From Flavobacteriales bacterium UBA7519 (GTDB taxonomy: Bacteria; Bacteroidota; Bacteroidia; Flavobacteriales; Weeksellaceae), in contig DLND01000166.1 of the NCBI GenBank assembly GCA_002476905.1, forward strand, positions 1 through 10,779: a stretch of DNA of 10,779 nucleotides, read 5' to 3'. The notes beneath the pieces were generated by a model, which saw nothing but the letters and a program-made list of their open reading frames with translations, had not been told where the DNA came from and ran no database searches. How positions within the stretch are numbered: position 1 is the stretch's first letter; each line of letters begins with the position of its first letter. Position numbers and translations under genes: made by a program. Positions 1 through 6,496 of the stretch are shown here, in pieces.

Positions 1-68
1 GCTCTTCCTATCTAAATAATTTTTATAGGCTGTAGCAACTTTGTAGTGAGAGATTTTTTAGAAAAGAA

Positions 69-99
69 TTTGTGAATATTGTAATAAGTTGTATATTTG
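69..99 (+). promoter_or_regulatory. Bacteroidota sigma-70-type promoter for the tRNA-Val genes
   Basis: TTTG at 69-72, a 19-base spacer, then TATATTTG at 92-99. This matches the known Bacteroidota housekeeping consensus (TTTG about 19 bases before TAnnTTTG) at every fixed position. Transcription would start a few bases past 99, roughly 15-20 bases before the first tRNA, which suits a short 5' leader removed by RNase P. Confidence 0.75.
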
Positions 100-122
100 C
101 ACCACTCTAAAAGAGAATTAGA

Positions 123-197
123 GGGTTCTTAGCTCAGTTGGTTCAGAGCATCTGGTTTACACCCAGAGGGTCGGGGGTTCGAATCCCTCAGGACCCA
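123..197 (+). tRNA. tRNA-Val (anticodon UAC)
   Basis: A 75-base cloverleaf. The acceptor arm GGGTTCT (123-129) pairs with AGGACCC (190-196) with one G-U pair. The D arm carries AGCTCAGTTGGTT, the anticodon stem TCTGG/CCAGA encloses loop TTTACAC with anticodon TAC, and the T arm has the usual GGTTCGAATCC core. The discriminator is A197; CCA is not encoded, so the tail must be added after transcription. A UAC anticodon reads GUA and, if modified, other Val codons. Confidence 0.96.
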
Positions 198-200
198 CAA

Positions 201-230
201 AATCTCCCAAAATATTGGGAGATTTTTTTA
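201..230 (+). terminator. Terminator-like hairpin between the two tRNA-Val genes
   Basis: A perfect 10-bp stem, AATCTCCCAA (201-210) with TTGGGAGATT (215-224), loop AATA, followed by a T-rich run (TTTTTATA). It has the form of a strong intrinsic terminator and begins three bases after the first tRNA ends. Its position suggests that only part of the transcripts reach the second tRNA, unless the hairpin serves mainly in 3' end processing. Confidence 0.8.
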
Positions 231-247
231 TATCAATTTTCACAAAA

Positions 248-322
248 GGGCGATTAGCTCAGTTGGTTTAGAGCGTTGCGTTGACATCGCAGAGGTCACT
301 GGTTCGAATCCTGTATCGCCCA
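248..322 (+). tRNA. tRNA-Val (anticodon GAC)
   Basis: A 75-base cloverleaf. The acceptor arm GGGCGAT (248-254) pairs perfectly with ATCGCCC (315-321). The D arm has AGCTCAGTTGGTT, the anticodon loop TTGACAT gives anticodon GAC (reads GUC and GUU), and the T arm has GGTTCGAATCC. The discriminator is A322; CCA is not encoded. Together with the UAC gene upstream this covers the Val codon box. I see no clear promoter of its own between 198 and 247. Confidence 0.96.
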
Positions 323-503
323 CTTTTCTTAAAACTTCGTTAATTTTTTTTATTCTCCGTTTCCTAAAACGTTAAACCTTTTATAAAAAAACCAATCATA
401 CGTTTAATCTTGAGTCTATGGACAGATATTTGCTGCGTTAGAACGTTTAAAAAAAGTTTCTATGATCTGAATTTTCCTTTTGTAAATCTATTTAAAAGGA
501 CCT

Positions 504-962
504 ATGAAAAGATATTATGCAGTATTGCTCTCTGTATATACTATATTTCTAGTTTATATGATGTTTTATGGTTGCGGAAGGCATCCCGAGTTTGGTTTTC
601 TGCAACTAAATCCGTTTCAGAGTATTAAATATTTCCTAAACTATCATCAGTTTTTTTCTGAGACTTTTATGGTAAACATCGTAGGAAATATTATTGTATT
701 TATACCATACGGATGGCTTGGTATTTTAGATAAACGACTAACCAAACTGCCACTTTTGGCGTTTCTCTTTATTACTTGGATCTGCGCAATTGAACTTACT
801 CAATATTACACAGCAAGAGGAACGGCAGATGTAGATGATGTTTTTATGAATACTTTTGGAATGCTGATAGGTTATATAATTTTGCAAATTGTAACAAAAT
901 TGAACATTGCTAATATAAGGCTGGAATTAACCAAAGATTACGAAACTATCAGCTCTTACTGA
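504..962 (+). CDS. VanZ-family membrane protein
   Basis: A 152-residue membrane protein. The VanZ-family pattern is visible: N58 and N62 in a transmembrane stretch leading to FIPYG (66-70), then E97 and Q100 at the end of a further membrane segment, R105, the acidic DVDD (109-112), N116, and a glycine-rich last helix (G119, G123). Four membrane segments are likely (about 5-22, 56-75, 82-100, 113-131). VanZ of enterococci gives low-level teicoplanin resistance; in Bacteroidota the role of these relatives is unknown, so resistance should not be assumed. An AAGGA run (496-500) precedes the ATG. A weak promoter-like pair, TTTA (403-406) and GATATTTG (425-432), lies upstream. The 3' end overlaps the convergent glycosyltransferase gene by 14 bases. 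Confidence 0.85.
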   Translation: MKRYYAVLLSVYTIFLVYMMFYGCGRHPEFGFLQLNPFQSIKYFLNYHQFFSETFMVNIVGNIIVFIPYGWLGILDKRLTKLPLLAFLFITWICAIELTQYYTARGTADVDDVFMNTFGMLIGYIILQIVTKLNIANIRLELTKDYETISSY

Positions 963-1851
963 TATAATCAATAAGTTGTCCCAACTTATAAAGGTCTAAC
1001 GTCTTAAGTTCTGCTTTTCCACTTAGTAACTTTCGAATTATGAGTGGTTTCATAATTTTGTAAAACATTTTATAAATAAGAATTCCGCCAGTTTTCTTTA
1101 ATAGAGCATAGGCTTTTGCAAGCTTAATGTTAGAACTATTTCTTACATCCAAATCCGTCTCAATCAGATGAGCAAGGCTTTTTGCAGATTGATCTGCTTT
1201 TTTTAAGAAAACCTCGTTTGTCTCAACATCATTGTTGTATATCGGATTGTCTATATGTTCTATTTTAATCTTAGTGTTATAAAGATCCTTAGCAAAAATA
1301 AGATCTTCATAACCATATTGTAAGATGGATTCATCAAAAGGATGGTTTTCTAATACTGATTTTCGAACGATAAAATTATTGGTTTGAAAATCACGATAAG
1401 GATTTTTTATCCTAATATTTACCGGCAGATTCTCTCTTTCTACTGCAAACTTCCATCGCAACCCATAACGCAAATCCGGCTGGCTTTCATTTACTGTTCT
1501 TCCACCATAAACTACATCGGGATGATGATCATTGATGAAGTTGACATAGTTTTTGATGAATCCTTTGGTAATAATTTTCCCATCGCAATCTAAAAACAAT
1601 AAATAATCAGACTTGGAATATTTTAAAAATAAATTACGGATTTTCGAGCGTCCTATATTTTTTTCAAGTAAGATGTAATGATCGGTAAGGCTTTTAACAA
1701 TTTCGTTTCTCTGACGCATCTCTTCTTGTGAAGCATCATCTATAAAGATAATTTCCGCATCAAGATCATCTGTATTGATTTGATTACGAATATCGGTGAT
1801 CAATTCCGTCACATCAAAATTATAAACCGGAATACAGACACTGAGCATCAT
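949..1851 (-). CDS. Family 2 glycosyltransferase (GT-A fold)
   Basis: Likely a 300-residue cytoplasmic or membrane-associated glycosyltransferase that adds a sugar from a nucleotide-sugar donor to a surface glycan. Visible GT2 marks: an N-terminal strand SVCIPVYN, IDDAS at about 37-41 (donor nucleotide site), a DxD-type metal site LFLDCDG (D88, D90) and a YEDL motif at 181-184, whose acidic pair is the usual place for the catalytic base. The frame stays open upstream to 1947, but the family begins at the VCIPVYN strand, so the start is 1851 or 1848. The minus strand reads ATGATG here: the ATG at 1851 overlaps the upstream TGA by four bases and the ATG at 1848 by one. The gene is last in the pepT-sufE-GT9-GT2 operon. 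Donor and acceptor cannot be read from the sequence. Confidence 0.88.
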   Translation of the reverse strand: MMLSVCIPVYNFDVTELITDIRNQINTDDLDAEIIFIDDASQEEMRQRNEIVKSLTDHYILLEKNIGRSKIRNLFLKYSKSDYLLFLDCDGKIITKGFIKNYVNFINDHHPDVVYGGRTVNESQPDLRYGLRWKFAVERENLPVNIRIKNPYRDFQTNNFIVRKSVLENHPFDESILQYGYEDLIFAKDLYNTKIKIEHIDNPIYNNDVETNEVFLKKADQSAKSLAHLIETDLDVRNSSNIKLAKAYALLKKTGGILIYKMFYKIMKPLIIRKLLSGKAELKTLDLYKLGQLIDYISKS

Positions 1852-2813
1852 ATTTTGTCTAAGATTTTCTGAATATCCAGTTCTTCTAGACAGGCATAAT
1901 CGCCACGGAAACATTCTTTGTCGCCAAATACCGAACACGGTCTGCAAGACAGATCTTTAACGTGAACAATATCATTCTCATCCTGTCCATAGCCAAGAAA
2001 TCCTGCAAAATGATGTGTAGATCCCCAAATCGAAATACATCTTGTTCCCATAAGGCTGGCGAGATGCATGTTTGCAGAATCCATAGAGATCATCAGTTCC
2101 AGTTCGGAGATCTTTTGAAGTTCTTCTGTCAGTTTTAGCTTTCCGGACAAGCTATGCGTATTTGGAATTTGATTTTCCCACTTTGTGAGAATATCATTCT
2201 CTTCTTTTCCGCCACCAAAAAAATAAACTCTATGAGTTTTAGCAAGGATTCTTGCCAGCTCAAATGATTTTGCTTCCGGCATCATCTTACCTTTATGCTG
2301 CGCAAAAGGTGCAAAACCTATATCTTTTTTATTGTCCGATAGAGCTCTAAGCTTGTGGGAAAGAACTACTTGAAAGCCCATCCTTCGGAAAACATCTGCA
2401 TAACGTTCAACCGTTCTTTTCAAAGGAAATTTATCAAGATTCCAAATATCTGTTAATCTCTCTTTTTCCTCCTTCCCTTTATCAATTTGAAAAATTTCGT
2501 ACCCGTGTCTGAAGAAAATAGAATTAATCATTTTCGTTCTAATCACATCGTGAAGATCAGCAACATAATCAGGATTGAATTGTTTGATTAATTGTTTTGT
2601 CAGCTTTCTGATGCCGAAAATACCTTTATAATCATCGAAGTTAATGCCGTAGAATTTCAGCCTAGGATGTTTATCAAAAAGGTCTTTGAAATTATCTCTG
2701 CTTACAAATACAATTTCTACATCAGGATTTTGCTCCAGAAACTCTACGCAGACAGGGACTGTCATCGCCACATCTCCGAATGCAGAAAAACGATATGCCA
2801 GAATTCTCTTCAC
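1848..2813 (-). CDS. Family 9 glycosyltransferase (heptosyltransferase-like)
   Basis: A 321-residue GT-B enzyme of the ADP-heptose:LPS heptosyltransferase family (GT9). The N-terminal RFSAFGDVAMTVP (8-20) matches the acceptor-domain motif whose Asp (D14) corresponds to the proposed catalytic base of WaaC. The C-terminal donor domain has FFGGG (198-202) and SMDSANMHLAS (243-253) in place of the usual DSGxxH, with H250 kept, followed by IWGST. The C-terminal tail holds C290, C293, C301 and C308, a cysteine pattern seen in many GT9 proteins. The start codon is GTG: the codon just before it is the sufE TAG in the same frame, and the family motif begins a few residues later, so no other start fits. 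The likely role is lipopolysaccharide core or related glycan assembly at the inner membrane. The sugar may not be heptose. Confidence 0.88.
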   Translation of the reverse strand: MKRILAYRFSAFGDVAMTVPVCVEFLEQNPDVEIVFVSRDNFKDLFDKHPRLKFYGINFDDYKGIFGIRKLTKQLIKQFNPDYVADLHDVIRTKMINSIFFRHGYEIFQIDKGKEEKERLTDIWNLDKFPLKRTVERYADVFRRMGFQVVLSHKLRALSDNKKDIGFAPFAQHKGKMMPEAKSFELARILAKTHRVYFFGGGKEENDILTKWENQIPNTHSLSGKLKLTEELQKISELELMISMDSANMHLASLMGTRCISIWGSTHHFAGFLGYGQDENDIVHVKDLSCRPCSVFGDKECFRGDYACLEELDIQKILDKI

Positions 2814-3233
2814 CTACTTTTTTAGTTGGAACGCCACTGCGTAAAATTTGATCTGTTTCGTCATTGCCATCAAGCCATTGGCTCTGGACGGAGACAAAAA
2901 TTCTTGCAACCCGATTTCCGAGATAAAATCAAAATCAGAATCCAAAATCTCTTGTGTAGAATGTCCACTATAGATTCTCACCAGAAGTGAAACAATTCCC
3001 TTTGGCAAAATCCCGTCGGAATCCGCATTGAAAAACAATTTTCCATCTGTAAATTCTGCATCAATCCAAACTTTGGACTGGCAACCTCGGATTAGATTTT
3101 CATCTGTTTTTTTGTCCTCTGGAAGTCCTTTTAATTCTTTCCCAAGGTCTATGATATATTCATACTTCTGCTCCCAATCGTCCAGAAAGGCGAATTCTTC
3201 TATTAATTCTTGTTGTTTTTCTTTGATTGTCAT
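2814..3233 (-). CDS. sufE: SufE-family cysteine desulfuration protein
   Basis: A 139-residue SufE-type protein, the usual length. SufE accepts the persulfide sulfur from the desulfurase SufS and passes it on for Fe-S cluster assembly. The active cysteine is C51 in GCQSKVW (50-56). Other family features are FLDDWEQKYEYIIDLG (16-31), LP (37-38), DGILPKGIVSLLVRIYSG, and the region around LSPSRANGLMAM near the C-terminus. The gene starts at an ATG 27 bases after pepT and ends with TAG directly against the GTG of the glycosyltransferase gene. No sufS, sufB, sufC or sufD lies in the window, so this sufE is away from any suf cluster seen here. Confidence 0.93.
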   Translation of the reverse strand: MTIKEKQQELIEEFAFLDDWEQKYEYIIDLGKELKGLPEDKKTDENLIRGCQSKVWIDAEFTDGKLFFNADSDGILPKGIVSLLVRIYSGHSTQEILDSDFDFISEIGLQEFLSPSRANGLMAMTKQIKFYAVAFQLKK

Positions 3234-3260
3234 TCAGAATTGATTTGAATTAAAATTAAT

Positions 3261-4511
3261 TTATTTTACCGATTGAGCAATATTAGCAATCACTTTAACA
3301 GCAGCCAACATACTTTCTAAAGGTACAAACTCGTACGGTCCGTGGAAGTTATGTCCACCTGCGAAAATATTTGGACAAGGCAATCCCATATAAGATAATT
3401 GCGCACCGTCCGTTCCTCCTCTAATCGCTTTGATTTTCGGCTCGATTCCGGAATCTTTCATTGCCTGTTCTGCGATATCTACGATGTGCATCTTGCCTTC
3501 GAATTGCTTTTTCATATTGAGATATTGCTGCTTGATTTCTATCTCAGCAGTTTTCTCCCCATATTTTTTGTTGATTTCTTCAACCTTTTCCGCAATCAGT
3601 TTCTTTCTATCTTCAAATTTTTGATCATCATGGTCACGGATGATGTATTGAAGTTTAGCTTCTGAAACATCACCTTCGAAATCTGTCAAATGGAAAAATC
3701 CTTCAAAACCTTTCGTAGTTGCCGGTGTTTCATTGGCTGGAAGTGAACTGATAAATTCTGAAGCTACCAAACCTGCATTCAGCATTTTCCCAAAAGAATA
3801 ACCTGGATGTACAGACAATCCATGGATTTTTACCACAGCTCCGGCTGCATTGAAATTTTCATATTCCAATTCTCCAATTTCTCCACCATCCATTGTGTAA
3901 GCCCATTCTGCTCCGAATTTTTCTACATCGAAATGATGTGCGCCTCTTCCAATCTCTTCATCTGGATTGAAGCCTATAGAAATTCTTCCGTGTTTGATTT
4001 GTGGATTTGCTAAAAGGAATTCTGCTGCAGTTACAATCTCTGCAACTCCGGCTTTATCATCTGCACTTAACAATGTTGTTCCATCTGTTGTGATGATGGT
4101 TTGTCCGATGTATTTTTTTAAAGATTCAAATTTAGTTGATGACAAAGTGAATCCAGTTTCTTTGTTTAGTAATAAATCTTCGCCGTCATAGTTTTCCCAG
4201 ATCTGTGGATTTACGTTTTCACCGTTGAAATCCGGTGACGAATCATAATGTGCAATGAATCCGACTTGTGGAACTTTCTCTTCTTTATTAGAAGGAATGA
4301 ATCCAAAAACGTAACCTTTCTCATCAATACTGACATCTTCCAATCCTAAATCCTGCAATTCTTTGTACAGATAATTGGCGATATCCCATTGCCTTTCTGT
4401 AGAAGGAGTAGTCTCACTTTCTGCGTCGCTGGTTGAAAATATCTTGATGTATGTGATGAATCTGTTAAGGAGTTTTTCTCTCCAAATACCGTCTAATTGG
4501 ATGTTTTCCAT
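3261..4511 (-). CDS. pepT: Peptidase T (tripeptide aminopeptidase, M20B)
   Basis: A 416-residue cytosolic di-zinc aminopeptidase that removes the N-terminal residue from tripeptides. The M20B ligands are all present by comparison with Salmonella PepT: H88 and D90 in AHYDSSPDF, D151 (bridging) in SADDKAG, the catalytic E185 and ligand E186 in PDEEIGRG, D208 in TMDGG, and H390 in NFHGPYEF. The dimerisation (lid) domain falls between about 215 and 330, with HPG at 235-237. It is full length for the family (about 410). The gene opens the operon that continues into sufE and two glycosyltransferases, and a good promoter lies 20 bases upstream. The neighbours give no functional link to peptide use. 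Confidence 0.95.
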   Translation of the reverse strand: MENIQLDGIWREKLLNRFITYIKIFSTSDAESETTPSTERQWDIANYLYKELQDLGLEDVSIDEKGYVFGFIPSNKEEKVPQVGFIAHYDSSPDFNGENVNPQIWENYDGEDLLLNKETGFTLSSTKFESLKKYIGQTIITTDGTTLLSADDKAGVAEIVTAAEFLLANPQIKHGRISIGFNPDEEIGRGAHHFDVEKFGAEWAYTMDGGEIGELEYENFNAAGAVVKIHGLSVHPGYSFGKMLNAGLVASEFISSLPANETPATTKGFEGFFHLTDFEGDVSEAKLQYIIRDHDDQKFEDRKKLIAEKVEEINKKYGEKTAEIEIKQQYLNMKKQFEGKMHIVDIAEQAMKDSGIEPKIKAIRGGTDGAQLSYMGLPCPNIFAGGHNFHGPYEFVPLESMLAAVKVIANIAQSVK

Positions 4512-4530
4512 ATAATTTGCTATATCTCCG

Positions 4531-4562
4531 CAAAGTTATATATTTATGCAGTGAACGACAAA
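4531..4562 (-). promoter_or_regulatory. Bacteroidota promoter for the pepT operon
   Basis: On the minus strand, TTTG (4562-4559), a 20-base spacer, then TAACTTTG (4538-4531). The -7 element matches TAnnTTTG at all fixed positions; the spacer is one base over the usual 19. Transcription would begin near 4523-4525, giving a leader of about 12-14 bases before the pepT ATG at 4511. Confidence 0.6.
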
Positions 4563-4615
4563 TAATATGTGATGATTGATATGTTGTGAATTATCAAAGT
4601 ATTGAATGTTTTTGT

Positions 4616-4741
4616 GCGCGAGCGAAGCGAGCGCCAATGAGTATTATTGGAACGTCGAATCACAGCAGCCCGACTTGAGTGGAGCTCTTTTTCTTTTTAT
4701 TTAAAAAGAAAAAAGCGGGAACGGAAGGCGGATAAAGCTGC
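4616..4741. repeat. Structured, GC-rich intergenic element (probable dispersed repeat)
   Basis: Two parts. First, an 18-base mirror sequence at 4617-4634, which reads the same forwards and backwards along one strand around the AA at 4625-4626. Second, a long imperfect hairpin at 4665-4741: GCAGC (4665-4669) pairs with GCTGC (4737-4741), CCGACTT (4670-4676) with AAGGCGG (4725-4731, one mismatch), and an inner 11-bp stem of TTTTTCTTTTT (4688-4698) with AAAAAGAAAAA (4703-4713) closes on loop ATTT. The base composition differs from the flanking AT-rich DNA. From memory, similar AGCAGCCCGACTTGAGTGG blocks are scattered between genes in Chryseobacterium-type genomes, which would make this a dispersed repeat; that memory was not checked. 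A reading frame across it (4647-4841) has no protein-like character. Confidence 0.55.
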
Positions 4742-4767
4742 CCAAATAATTATAAAAATCGATACAA

Positions 4768-5616
4768 ATGTTCTTAACCGAATGCCCGCGAGACGCTATG
4801 CAAGGCTGGGGAGAGTTTATCCCGACGCAGAAAAAAATTGACTACATTAACCGATTGATGGACGTAAAGTTTGATGTCTTGGATTGTGGTAGCTTCGTGA
4901 ATCCGAAAACAATGCCTCAAATGGCTGATTCCGGAATTGTGGTGGATGAAATTGACAAATCACTTTCCAACACAAAACTTTCCGTAGTGGTAGCCAATAT
5001 CCGTGGTGCTGAAAAAGCTTTGAGCCACGAGCAAGTTGATATTCTAGGGTTTCCTTTTTCAATTTCTGAAACATTCCAGCATAGAAACACGAACAAAAGC
5101 CGTGAAGAAGCTTTCACAGAAGTGGTAAATATCTTAGAACTTACAAAATCTGAAGGTAGACAATTAAACCTCTATTTCTCGATGGCTTTTGGAAATCCTT
5201 ATGGTGAAAGTTGGAAATGGGAGGATGTGGACTTTTGGGCAAAACGTTTTGAGGAAATTGGAATCAAAGATATTCTTTTATCTGACACAACTGGTGTTGG
5301 CGATGTGGAAAGAATTTCACTCCTTTTTAATAAAATTCCCGCTAAATATCCCAGCATTAATTTTGGAGCGCATTTTCATAATCGATATGAGGATTCTTAC
5401 ATTAAACTGAAAGCTGCTTATGACGGAGGCTGTAGAAGATTTGACAGTGCGATAAAAGGAATGGGCGGCTGTCCAATGGCGAAGGATGATTTGGTTGGAA
5501 ATATGCCTACTGAAAAGGTTTTTACATTTATGCAGTCCGAAAAATTAGATATCCATCAAAATCTTCTTCATTTTGAAAGTGCTTATAATATGGCGAAAGA
5601 TATTTTTCATTTTTAA
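4768..5616 (+). CDS. mvaB: Hydroxymethylglutaryl-CoA lyase
   Basis: A 282-residue TIM-barrel enzyme that cleaves HMG-CoA to acetoacetate and acetyl-CoA, the last step of leucine breakdown. The HMGL/DRE family marks are clear: TECPRDAMQG (4-13) with R8 and the metal ligand D9, D39 in the VLDCGSFVNP stretch, SDTTGVG (172-178), the metal ligands H202 and H204 in HFHN, and the signature GMGGCPMA (231-238) with catalytic C235, then N245. The short N-terminus, starting three residues before the first motif, is what I know of the flavobacterial form, so the ATG at 4768 is preferred. The gene stands alone, just after the structured element; I see no clear promoter. Other leucine-pathway genes are not in the window. 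A distant relative acting on another acyl-CoA is possible but less likely. Confidence 0.92.
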   Translation: MFLTECPRDAMQGWGEFIPTQKKIDYINRLMDVKFDVLDCGSFVNPKTMPQMADSGIVVDEIDKSLSNTKLSVVVANIRGAEKALSHEQVDILGFPFSISETFQHRNTNKSREEAFTEVVNILELTKSEGRQLNLYFSMAFGNPYGESWKWEDVDFWAKRFEEIGIKDILLSDTTGVGDVERISLLFNKIPAKYPSINFGAHFHNRYEDSYIKLKAAYDGGCRRFDSAIKGMGGCPMAKDDLVGNMPTEKVFTFMQSEKLDIHQNLLHFESAYNMAKDIFHF

Positions 5617-5733
5617 TTTGAAATCACCAATATAAATTTTATCATATTTTAATAATTATTCATATTTTAAATTCTGAATTTTAAAAAATTAGCGTAAATT
5701 TATTACAGAAAAAACAATTAAAAACTAGCAGTT

Positions 5734-6138
5734 ATGACTTCAAAAACGACTTACTTAGGTGAACATAAAATAGAATCTGTACACGAACCTTCTGGAGATG
5801 TTTTCACTTCATATATTCCTACCAATGATTTCAGTATACGAGAACATTTTTCTCCCACAGATATTTTCGCAACTGCTTTGGCGCAAAGTGTTTTTGCACA
5901 CATAGTTGTATCTTCAAAAGATAGACATATTGATATCACTGGTGCGACTTGTGATTTGAAAAAGACAATGTACTTTGAACCAAGAAGAATTGGAGAGATT
6001 TTCTGCGTTTTCAAATTTCCTCATTCTTATTCTCAAGAAGAGAAAGGCTTTATCGAATCTACGGCAAAAAATTGTCCGGTTTATCTAAGTCTTAATGACG
6101 ATATCAAAAAAATCTTTATCTTCGAATATAAAGACTAA
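5734..6138 (+). CDS. OsmC-family protein lacking the first reactive cysteine
   Basis: A 134-residue protein of the OsmC/Ohr fold. The family pattern FSPTDIFATALAQS (39-52) and AKNCPVYLSL (111-120) is clear, as are PRRIGEI (83-89) and the C-terminal strand ending EYKD. OsmC and Ohr reduce organic hydroperoxides with two cysteines: one in the helix after SPTD, one in CPV. Here the second is kept (C114), but the first position is S52, codon AGT at 5887-5889, one base from TGT. Other cysteines are C73 and C91. The dithiol peroxidase cycle therefore looks impossible in its usual form. The protein may bind a ligand, use another cysteine, or be a decaying paralogue. The gene is single, with an AT-rich upstream region and a terminator at 6145-6170. 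Confidence 0.85.
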   Translation: MTSKTTYLGEHKIESVHEPSGDVFTSYIPTNDFSIREHFSPTDIFATALAQSVFAHIVVSSKDRHIDITGATCDLKKTMYFEPRRIGEIFCVFKFPHSYSQEEKGFIESTAKNCPVYLSLNDDIKKIFIFEYKD

Positions 6139-6144
6139 AATAAG

Positions 6145-6170
6145 AAATCCTGCATCTTGCAGGATTTTTT
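6145..6170 (+). terminator. Intrinsic terminator shared by convergent genes
   Basis: A 10-bp stem, AAATCCTGCA (6145-6154) with TGCAGGATTT (6158-6167), loop TCT, followed by a T run to 6170. It starts six bases after the OsmC-like gene stops. The stop codon of the convergent DUF59 gene (TAA on the minus strand, 6171-6169) sits in the T run, so the same hairpin lies just past that gene. On the minus strand the tract after the stem is only moderately T-rich (CTTATTTTAG), so termination there should be weaker. Confidence 0.82.
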
Positions 6171-6495
6171 ATAACATTCCAAGTTCGAACTTGGCTTCTT
6201 CACTCATCATTTCTTTGGTCCAGGTTGGCTCAAATGTGAGTTCGATTTTTGCAGATTTTACACCTTCTACTCCTCTTACTTTATCTTCCACTTCTACAGG
6301 TAATGTTTCAGCAACAGGGCAATTTGGAGACGTTAAGGTCATGATTACTAAAACTTCCCCTTCGTCGGAAATCTGAACATCATAAACAAGTCCAAGTTCA
6401 TAGATATCCACCGGTATTTCAGGATCGTAAACCGTCTTCAGTTCCTTTATTATTTCTTCACCAATATCAGCTATTTGGTCGTCTGTATATTTCAT
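6169..6495 (-). CDS. DUF59/MIP18-family Fe-S assembly protein (SufT-like)
   Basis: A 108-residue single-domain protein of the MIP18 (DUF59) family, the group that includes SufT and PaaD. These proteins help mature or deliver Fe-S clusters in the cytosol. The signature DPEIPVDIYELGLVY runs from 24 to 38, and the conserved cysteine is C59 in TSPNCPVAE (55-63). The C-terminal FEPTWTKEMMSEEAKFELG (88-106) is the usual end of the SufT-type form. No paa genes are nearby, so a general Fe-S role fits better than phenylacetate oxidation. The ATG at 6495 comes one base after the stop of the exonuclease gene upstream, so its translation is probably coupled to that gene; the nonsense codon there could reduce its expression. 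The stop lies in the shared terminator. Confidence 0.88.
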   Translation of the reverse strand: MKYTDDQIADIGEEIIKELKTVYDPEIPVDIYELGLVYDVQISDEGEVLVIMTLTSPNCPVAETLPVEVEDKVRGVEGVKSAKIELTFEPTWTKEMMSEEAKFELGML

Positions 6496-6496
6496 T

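Noticed and set aside
7..29. Imperfect hairpin CCTAT/ATAGG at the left edge
   Set aside because: It is weak, AT-rich and lacks a T run; the upstream gene is not visible, so no role can be supported.
410..628. 72-codon open frame overlapping the vanZ start
   Set aside because: It overlaps vanZ in another frame and shows no family pattern; the VanZ frame is clearly the real one.
1852..1947. 32-residue N-terminal extension of the GT2 protein
   Set aside because: It lies inside the GT9 coding end and has no GT2 character; the family starts at the SVCIPVYN strand.
4647..4841. 64-codon open frame on the plus strand across the structured element
   Set aside because: It is very rich in Arg/Lys, runs through both hairpin arms and overlaps the start of the HMG-CoA lyase gene in another frame. 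It looks like translated repeat.
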